Origin: Synaphobranchus kaupii
Taxonomy: Eukaryota; Chordata; Actinopteri; Anguilliformes; Synaphobranchidae
Assembly: GCA_029718625.1 (NCBI GenBank)
Contig: CM056379.1
Coordinates: 60,539,626 to 60,603,625, forward strand
DNA length: 64,000 bases
Direction: 5' to 3'
Shown here in pieces: positions 56,662 to 64,000 of the stretch (the stretch's first letter is position 1; each line of letters opens with the position of its first letter). Both the position numbers and the translations under genes were made by a program. Under the pieces are notes generated by a model. It made no database searches. It was not told where the DNA came from and worked only from the letters and a program-made list of their open reading frames with translations.

Positions 56662-58928
56662 ATGCATCGATTTTTGATTACTAAACCAAAGCACAGTAAT
56701 GTTAACACAAATGCAGCTCTAGTTGTACATACCGGTAGTTCAGAATCTTCATGCTCAGTATCGGATCCTGTGCCCGGTCCCAGTTCGGAAGAAAAGGCAG
56801 TCCTTCCGTGGATCTCGGCCACGATTTAAATGATAACACACCATCTCAGCCAGTTCTAAAAGTATTTCCCAATCGGGAGTTTGGCAAAAAGGCTCGTTCT
56901 TTCAACCCAAGCTGGTATCAGTCACGATCATGGCTAGAATATTCAGTGAAACTAGATGCATGTTTCTGCTTCCCCTGTCGCAAGTTTTCAAGCACAAATG
57001 ACAGAGATCTAGTTTTTACCAAGACGGGGTTTATTAACTGGAAAACGGCATTAGAAAAGGACAGGGGATTATACAGGCATGCATCTAGCCATAGCCATTT
57101 GAATGCTGCACAATCATGGACAGAACTGAACACGAGAGTGGAAACTGGTTACACTATATCATGTCTCTTGGGAAAAACACAGGTTGAGAAAAACCGATAC
57201 TACATCAGAAGCATAGGGGAAGTGGTGCAGTTTCTGGCTGTGAACGAACTTGCTTTTCGTGGAAGTACTGAAAGTCAGTCCGAAATAAACGATGACAGTG
57301 ATATCTCTGCTGGGCTGTTCCTGAAATTGTTTGAGTACACTCTGGCTAAGGATTCCAATCTTGCTGAAATAGCAAAAAACATCCCTCAGAATGCAAAGTA
57401 CACATCAAAAGGCATTCAAAATGAGATAATTAACACTCTAGCCAGTATGGTGTTGCATGAGGTGAAAAGAAAATATGATAATGCAGATACAGTAGGGTTC
57501 TGCATCAAATGTGATGGAACCAGAGACAGGTGCAATGTTGAGAATCTTTCACTTGTGATTCGGTTTGTCTGTAATTCGGTTCCTGAGGAGCATTTGATTG
57601 GTTTACTGGACTTGAGTGGGTTGGATGCAGAATATATAACAACAGAAATGCTCAAACACCTGTCCAGTGAAGGTTACAGTGCTGATAATATAATCAGCCA
57701 ATGTTATGATGGCGCTTCAGTCATGAGTGGGATCAGGGGTGGGGTTCAAGCATTGTTGCAACAGAAGCTTGTCAGGCTCATTCCTTATGTACATTGCTAC
57801 AACCATCAGCTGCACCTAGCAGTGGTGCATGCCATTCAGGAAGAGCCATGCGCCAAAACATTCTTTGAACTCTCCGGCTCACTACATTCCTTCGTTCGCC
57901 ATCATTATGTAGCCCAGAACTATAATGCACCCTCTCTTAAAAGGTTACTCGAGATACGGTGGACCAGTCATTATGATGTAACAAAATGTCTGGTAGACAA
58001 TGAGGATGCCATCTTGAACATTTTGTCAGCGATTTCTGAAGATAGTGTGGCAGCAATGGCTTTATGCACAGAGGCATCAGGGCTCCTAGTACAACTCAGG
58101 AAGCATCATTTTTTTGAAATTGGTATATTCCTCATAAAAAGTTTTGGTGTCTTGAAGCCAGCAAATTCTATTCTGCAGGCTAAGGCTGTGGATCTTTGCA
58201 GTGCTGGGGAGGTTATCAGTGCCTCACTGCAAGCTTTAAAAGATATCCGGGAAGATGATTCATGGGATAATTTTGACATATTAGACAGCCCCACTGCTAC
58301 AAAAAGAAGGAGAACAATGAGCAAACAGCTCATAGACAGTTTTGTTCTCTCCACCGTTGGTCACACTGAGTCCGATTCCTCCAACACTCCCAGCCAGTCT
58401 TTGAGAAGAGCCCTCCTAAACATCTTGGACAGAGCTATTGCAGAGATTGAGGACAGGTTTTCGAGGAGAAATATTGACCTGATGAGGGCAGTAAGCTGTC
58501 TTGTTCCCCAGTCTACGTCTTTTCTAGAGTTGGCCCTATTGAAACCGCTGCAGCAACTTGCCGGTACTGATGCAACAACCAATAGTCTGAAAAATGAAAT
58601 TGATGTGGCAAAATCCATGTTGCTCAAGAAGTTCTCCACTGACGCGGACCTGTCAACAGTGTGTTGACATATACAGGGCTATAAGGAAGCCTTTCCAGAG
58701 CTACATGCAGTGTATGCAACTGCACTGGTGATTGGAGTATCCTCAGCATCATGTGAGAGTTCTTTCTCCACTCTGACACATGTCCTAACACCCTTCCGCC
58801 GCACAATGCTGCATGAGAGAAAAAGGAATTTGGTGATTCTGGCGCATGAAAAATTAATAACCAAGAGTATTGATTTGGATGAGTTTGTTAGGGCTTTTAT
58901 GAAAACAAACAGAAGACTCATGCTTTGA
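56662..58928 (+). pseudogene. hAT transposase (ZMYM/TTF-type zinc finger, hAT dimerisation), nearly intact
   Basis: The likely start is ATG at 56662 (MHRFLITKPKHSN), whose frame runs to about 56825. One base appears missing there, and the main frame continues to 58667. A TTF-type zinc finger reads WLEYSVKLDACFCFPCRKF. The catalytic region has FCIKCDGTRDRCNVENLSL and ISQCYDGASVMSGIRGG, then EIRWTSHYD. An in-frame TGA at 58665-58667 interrupts the protein, after which the same frame continues with VIGVSSASCESSFSTL and RRTMLHERKRNLVIL (hAT C-terminal dimerisation motif) to 58928. So one frameshift and one nonsense codon disable an otherwise complete gene. It could also be described as a ZMYM1-like protein, but the element ends and target duplication show it is a transposon. 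Confidence 0.9.
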
Positions 58929-59629
58929 GGCAATTACTTTGTGTTTAGCAGTGGGAATAGCTAGGCCTTCTTTTTTCTTTTAACCATATTGTTAGAAATC
59001 TCCAACAGTTTTAAGAGAAACCATAGCCTACAAATCTTTTTTTTTTTTGACATTACCTTTGTTTGTAAAGTGCTTGCTGCTTTATTTCTTGAAAACAGTC
59101 CTGAGATTCGGTGTAGTGGTAGTTCAGCGTAATCACTGAATGGGTGATGTAGGCAACTGTAAGCTCCGTGTTTGGGACAAAGACTTTTTTTTTTCTTGAT
59201 TTAGCTAAAGAGCACACTCAGCTCTTATTTAAAGGGATAACCTTATTTCACTTTGGTACAACATAATTAATTTTGTGGAGCTTACCCCATTTTATTTGCA
59301 TAAAGCAGCTGTCATTTGCCAGGGTGGTATACAATAGTTAGCTCTGCTGTTAGCCTTCTACTTTTGCATAACATGTAAGACTGTTGTTATACTTCAAATA
59401 TTATGTTAGGCTATTATAGAAAAGTGAGTTAAATGATTTAATATTCCAACAATAGGAATGTCAGTGCCAAAAAACAGTATTGTCTGCCAAGTTTCCTTCT
59501 TTTTTTGTTGCAGAGCTGCAAACTGTGCTAACTTCATTTTTATCTGAATACAAACACGCATAATTAGGCCTCAAGAAATACAAATAGTGGCCTCTCTGAA
59601 CACCCCTACACACATAACATAACATAACA

Positions 59630-60680
59630 AGGAAAGACGAGAACAGGCCATTCAGCCCAACAATGCTTGTCTATTCATACCTCTAAACTGTACTAATAGT
59701 GTCTAACACTGAATCAAGCCAGGCCTTGAACACCCCCAGTGTTTCTGCCTCCACCACATGTTCAGGCAAGCTATTCCACATATTGACCACTCTCTGTGTG
59801 AAAAAATATTTCCTAGTGTCTGTGAGAAATGTATTCTTTGCCAGTTTTCTGCTAACCGAGCTCAACTTGAATAATTTCCTGTAGTTCACTTTGTTGATCC
59901 CTTTAATAAATTTAAACGCCTCAATGAAATCCCCCCTAAGTCTCCTTTTTACTAAGCTTGAAATGTCCTAGCATTTCAAGCCTTTCCTCATAAAACTTAT
60001 CTTTTATACCCGGATCAATCTGGTTGCCCTTCTTTGGACCTTTTCCAGCGCCTCTATATCTTTCTTGTAGTAAGGTCCCCAGAACTGCAGACAGTACTCT
60101 AAGTGTGGTCTGACAAGGGCATTGTATAGTGTGAGTATGATCTCCTTAGATTTATACTCAATACTCCTGGCTATGTATCCCAGCATCCTGTTAGCTTTTT
60201 TTTACCGCTACAGCACATTGACCAGACCCTGATAGGCTTTGATCGACTATTACTCCCAAGTCTTTTTCTGCATGTGCACATTCTAGTTTTGTACCCCGCA
60301 TAAAGTAATCCTGCCCTATGTTTTTATTCCCCACATGTAGAACTTTACATATAGTTATATTGAATTTCATTTGCCAGGTTTCTGCCCACTTCTGGAATTT
60401 GTTTAAATCTTCTTGGATTACCTTAGTAGCTTCCAGACAGTTGGCTAAACCTCCCAGTTTTGTATCATCCGCAAATTTAACTAATGTACTTTCAATATCC
60501 GCATCTAGGTCATTTATGTAAATGAGGAAGAGCAGTGGACCCAGAACCGAACCCTGTGGAACTCCACTTCCCACTTTACCCTGCTCAGATAAGATCCCTC
60601 CTACTACTACCCTTTGTGTTCTATCCCGTAACCAGTTCCAAACCCACTCTGAAATGCATTTGGAAGTCTAAGTATATAAT
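59630..60680 (-). pseudogene. CR1-like LINE fragment (reverse transcriptase 3' half)
   Basis: Minus-strand frames: 60574-60191 reads GVPQGSVLGPLLFLIYINDL and LVKFADDTKLGGLANC (RT motif with FADD) and HAEKDLGVIVDQSLSG. 60186-60004 reads MLGYIARSIEYKSKE and YNALVRPHLEYCLQFWGPYY. 59889-59683 reads NYRKLFKLSSVSRKL and VVNMWNSLPEHVVEAE. The first junction has a shift at a T run near 60199-60206. The 5' part is missing. It lies within the hAT element, so it inserted there later. Confidence 0.85.
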
Positions 60681-60728
60681 ATCATAGGCCTTGCTCCCAT
60701 CTAGACACACGTGCGTGTGGTTGCAAGG

Positions 60729-60729
<1 letters not shown>

Positions 60730-60797
<68 letters not shown>
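60730..60797. repeat. CA microsatellite
   Basis: An uninterrupted CA run within the hAT element, beside the truncated 5' side of the LINE fragment. Confidence 0.95.
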
Positions 60798-60799
<2 letters not shown>

Positions 60800-60959
60800 T
60801 ATATGCAAACGAGGGGAAAAAGCCTGGGAACTGTATGGCACACACAGTGCCCTAAATAAAAAGGTGCCCCCCCTAAATTTATGTCTGCCCCCCCAATCAC
60901 AGCAGTCTAGAACCGGGGCTGGCAGAAAGCAGTGATTTGTAAATTCTCTTGTCTATATA

Positions 60960-62697
60960 AACTCCTCAAAAAAAAGTTCGGAAACGTTATTTTGGTCGAT
61001 TATTCCTCCCCTTTAATAATACCAATTGGTATTGTATTTTATATCGCTGGAAAGCCTGATTAGTCACCTTTACAATGAGGTACAACTTGTAAGGATCATG
61101 CATTCATGGAATGAGCAACACAGCTAACCGTGTGGGTAGCGGCCCAAAAAAATGTGCCAAAATCCCCTGCAATATTCTTCTGTTGGTATTCACTATCGTT
61201 TTGAGTTGCTTGGTGGATTGGATAATTGCACTCTCCCACAGTAATAAGGAAAAAACAACAAATATTGGCCATTTTTACACTTTATTCATTTTACACTGTC
61301 AGGGACCTCAGTAGCGTGTGGAAGATCCATACGCAGTCACAACAGCTTGGCACCTCCTCCTCATGCTGGTCACCAGCCTGGTCACACACTGCTGTGGGAT
61401 GGCATCCCATTCGTCAACCAGGATTTGCCGCAAGTCAGCCAACATGGTTGCGTTGGTCACTCTGGCACGTACAGCACGCCCAAGCTGATCCCACAGGTGT
61501 TCAATTGGGTTGAGGTCTGGACTCACGGCAGACCATTCCATCCTCTCCACTCCCAAATTCTGGAGGTACTCTGTGATGATCCTGGCTCTGTGGGGGCGAG
61601 CGTTGTCATCCTGGAGGATGGAGTTAGGTCCCAGATTCTGGAGATATGGGATCGCCACTGGCTCCAGAATCTCATTCCGATATCTCACTGCATTGAGATT
61701 GCCTTCAATGATGACAATTTCTGTTTTGCCTGAGAGAGAGATACCGCCCCACACCATGACACTGCCCCCATTGAAAGGTGTCACGCGATCTGTGCAGCAA
61801 TCTGCATAGCGTTCTCCACGCCGTCTCCATACTTTGATCCTGCCATCCAGCTTCCGCAGACAGAACCTTGATTCATCACTGAACATGCCGTTGCCCCACA
61901 TTCTTAGGTTCCACTGTCGGTGCTGTCGACACCAGCGCAAACGGGCCTGACGGTGAAGGGCAGTCATTGCAGGCTTCCTGGCTTATAAGCATGAAGACCG
62001 GCCATGTGCAGTCTGTTCCTCACCGTCTGATCAGAGATCTGTCTGTGGTACCGTTGTGCAAATCTTGCCTGTAAATCTCTGGAAGAAAGCCTACGGTTCC
62101 TCAGTGAAGCAAGAGTGAGGAACCGGTCTTCTTGGGGTGTTGTCTTCCTGGGACGGCCACTTCGTGGTCTGTCTTTGATTTCACCAGTCTCACGGAACTT
62201 GGTCCTAAGTTTGGAAATGGTACCAGGGCTGACACCAAATAATGCTGCCACTCTGCGTACCGGAACACCAGCTTCCACTTGCCCTATTGCACGGGCCTTA
62301 TCCTGAAGGGACAAACGTGGCATGTTTATGCTTGGAGCACACACAAACTCAACAAAGTTGCAGGACCCATGCACACAAGTGCTGTCAATTAGGTGCCAAT
62401 CAGGTGCCAGTCACACACCTGTGACTGGCATACACCTGCCAGCACTTGAAGCTCAAAACGAGAGTGAATACCAACAGAAGAATATTGCAGGGGATTTTGG
62501 CACATTTTTTTGGGCCACTACCCACACGGTTAGCTGTGTTGCTCATTCCACGAATGCATGATCCTTACAAGTTGTACCTCGTTGTAAAGGTGACTAATCA
62601 GGCTTTCCAGCGATATAAAATACAATACCAATTGGTATTATTAAAGGGGAGGAATAATCGACCGAATTAACGTTTCCGAACTTTTTTTGAGGAGTTT
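60960..62697 (-). mobile_element. Tc1-like element with 246-bp inverted repeats
   Basis: The ends AACTCCTCAAAAAAAAGTTC (60960) and its mirror (to 62697) are flanked by TA (60958-60959, 62698-62699). Inverted similarity covers 60960-61205 and 62452-62697 (for example CGGAAACGTTA, CAATTGGTATT, GATCATGCATTC). It contains a minus-strand transposase. It interrupts the older Tc1-like element. Confidence 0.93.
61308..62323 (-). pseudogene. Tc1-like transposase, one frameshift
   Basis: The likely start is the ATG at 62323 (MPRLSLQDKARAIGQ). The N-terminal part has a paired-like HTH (VRRVAALFGVSPGTISKLR), the GRPRK hook (DRPRSGRPRKTT) and a second HTH ending NRLHMAGLHAYKP. The frame changes near 61985 and continues MTALHRQARLRWCRQH. 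The catalytic DD34E residues are seen in MFSDESRFCL, SILQDDNARPHRAR and SPDLNPIEHLWDQLG. Both halves are otherwise free of stops, so a single-base change separates two intact domains. It is flanked by its own inverted repeats, so this is a recent copy. Confidence 0.9.
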
Positions 62698-62975
62698 TAT
62701 TTAAATGAAAACGATATTTAAAAGATATTTAATGTTTTACCTTAGCAACTTCATTGATTTTTGTAAATATACGCTAATTCCGAATTTGATGTCTGCAACA
62801 CATTCCTAAAAAGTTGGGACATGGGGTATAAAAAAGACTGGGAAGGTTGTGGAATGTTCAAAAAACACCTGTTTGGAACATTCCACAGGTAAATAGGTGA
62901 ATAGGTGACAGGTCATGCTATCATGACTGGGTATAAAAGGAGCATCCACGAAGGCTCTGGCATTTACGAGCAAGG

Positions 62976-63839
62976 ATGGGTTCGCCACTTTGTGAAAAAC
63001 TGCATGAGCGAATAGTCCAACAGTTTAAGAACAACATTTCTCAACACACGATTGCAAGGAATTTAGGGATTTCACCATCTACAGTCCATAATATTAGTAA
63101 AAGATTCAGAGAATCTGGAGAAAACGGGCAAGGCCGTAAATCAATATTGAATGCCCATGACCTTCGATCCAGACAGCACTACATTAAAAACGGCATGCTT
63201 CTGTAATGAATATAACCACATGGAATACTTCAGAAAACCATTGTCAGTAAACACAATTTGTCGCTGCATCTACAAATGCAAGTTAAGACTCTACTATCCA
63301 AAGCGTAAGCCATACAGTATATCAACAACATCCAGAAACGCTGCCGACTTCTCTGGGCTCATCTGAGATGGACTGATGCAAAGTGGAAACGTGTGCTGTG
63401 GTCTGACGAGTCCACCTTTCAAATTGTTTTTGGAAATAATGGACGTCGTGTTCTCCCGGCCAAAGAGGAAAAGGACCATCTCGATTGTTACCAACACAAG
63501 GTTCAAAAGCCAGCGTCTGTCATGGTATGGGGGTGTGTTAGTGCCCATGGCATGGGTAACTTGCACATCTGTGAAAGAACCATTAACGCTGAAGGGTACA
63601 TATGCATTTTGGAGCAACATTTGCTGCGATCTAGACAATCGCTTTTTCAGGGACATCCCTGCTTATTTCAGCAAGACAATGCCAAGCCACATTCTGCACG
63701 TGTTACAACAGCATGGCTTCGTCGTCAGAGAGTGCGGGTGCTAGACTGGCCTGCCTGCAGTCCAGACCTGTCTCCCATTGAAAACGTTGTGGCGCATTAT
63801 GAAGCCCAAAATATGACAATGGAGACCCTGGACTGGTGA
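62976..63839 (+). pseudogene. Tc1-like transposase of the interrupted element, broken
   Basis: The start MGSPLCEKLHERIVQQFKNN leads into an HTH (HTIARNLGISPSTVHNIS). The frame stops at 63204, continues in another frame at 63160-63366 (EYFRKPLSVNTICRCIYK), then resumes with VLWSDESTFQIVFGNNGRR-like sequence (from 63393), ASVMVWGCVSAHGMGN and LFQQDNAKPHSARVTTAWL. SPDLSPIENV gives the catalytic Glu, after which the frame shifts again and ends at 63839. Related sequence continues to about 63950 (CATATTAAGCAAGAATGGGA). The three catalytic acids are present but the gene is broken at three or more places. Confidence 0.88.
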
Positions 63840-64000
63840 GCAGCTGAAGTCTCATATTAAGCAAGAATGGGAAACAATTCTGCTTTCAAAACTACAACAA
63901 TTAGTGTTGTAGTTCCCAAAAGATTACTGAGTGTTGTTAAAAGGACAGGTGATGTAACACAAAGGTAAACATGCCCCTGTCCCAAATATTTTGGGAGGTG

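Larger units (their letters stand above)
55925..60921 (+). mobile_element. hAT element of the ZMYM-like type, about 5 kb
   Basis: The left terminus CAGGGCCGGATCTAG and the right terminus (CAGCCCCGGTTCTAG on the minus strand) are inverted repeats. The flanking 8-bp duplication GCAGAAAG (55917-55924 and 60922-60929) is perfect, as expected for hAT. It carries one transposase gene and a later CR1 LINE fragment plus CA repeat. Removing it restores the continuous Tc1-like sequence. Confidence 0.92.
55868..64000 (+). mobile_element. Tc1-like element, host of two later insertions, runs past the window end
   Basis: After TA (55866-55867) the end CTGAAACCTGAATCCC and AAAGTTGGGACAG parallel the fragment at 36289-36544. 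The element resumes at 60922-60959 after the hAT insertion and at 62698 after a second Tc1 insertion, then carries a plus-strand transposase from 62976. The right inverted repeat begins near 63975 (CTGTCCCAAATATTTTGG) and is cut by the window end. Confidence 0.8.

Noticed and set aside
56751..58928. Domesticated host ZMYM1-like gene
   Set aside because: Inverted terminal repeats and a perfect 8-bp duplication show a transposon, and the frame has a shift and a stop.

Overview
The window is vertebrate nuclear DNA, almost certainly from a ray-finned (teleost) fish. It is intron- and repeat-rich. Its transposons are typical fish families: Sleeping Beauty-type and other Tc1-like elements, a sushi-type chromodomain Gypsy element, a ZMYM/hAT element and L2 and CR1 LINE fragments. 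I found no rRNA, tRNA, CRISPR or prokaryotic feature.

One host gene is recognisable, on the minus strand: srcin1 (SRC kinase signalling inhibitor 1, p140Cap). Five internal coding exons are seen in transcript order: 33755-33448, a 27-nt microexon at 27073-27047, 6773-6578, 5963-5670 and 4205-3378. Splice phases agree across all five. The first exon lies upstream of 33755, probably outside the window or unrecognised, and the C-terminal exons lie before position 1. Two exons each carry one extra base in a G/C run of four. The reading frames need those bases removed, so they look like sequencing or assembly indels in a normal gene.

Layout by region. 1-3.4 kb: a Sleeping Beauty-like element holding a foldback repeat that is itself split by a solo LTR. 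3.4-6.8 kb: three srcin1 exons. 6.8-27 kb: a long intron with Tc1-like elements, small foldback elements, two minisatellites (34 bp and 44 bp units) and LINE 3' ends. 27 kb: the microexon. 27-33.4 kb: an intron with a 0.7 kb foldback element and CpG-rich blocks, one of which could be an alternative first exon. 33.8-64 kb: no recognisable host exon; upstream intron or 5' flank filled with transposons.

The most informative repeat is a complete Gypsy element at 36672-43879 (minus strand, 5-bp target duplication GATGC). It shows a -1 frameshift heptamer between gag and pol, an integrase-linked chromodomain, and an exact 11-nt complementarity between the sequence beside its 5' LTR and the predicted first 11 nt of its own transcript. 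That is the arrangement expected for Tf1-type self-priming. The right end of the window (55868-64000) is a transposon nest: a Tc1-like element interrupted by a 5-kb hAT element (8-bp target duplication), which contains a CR1 LINE fragment, and by a second Tc1-like element with 246-bp inverted repeats.

Nothing here amounts to a new cellular system. The points worth following up are the srcin1 microexon, the self-priming architecture, the nested insertion order and the systematic single-base indels.
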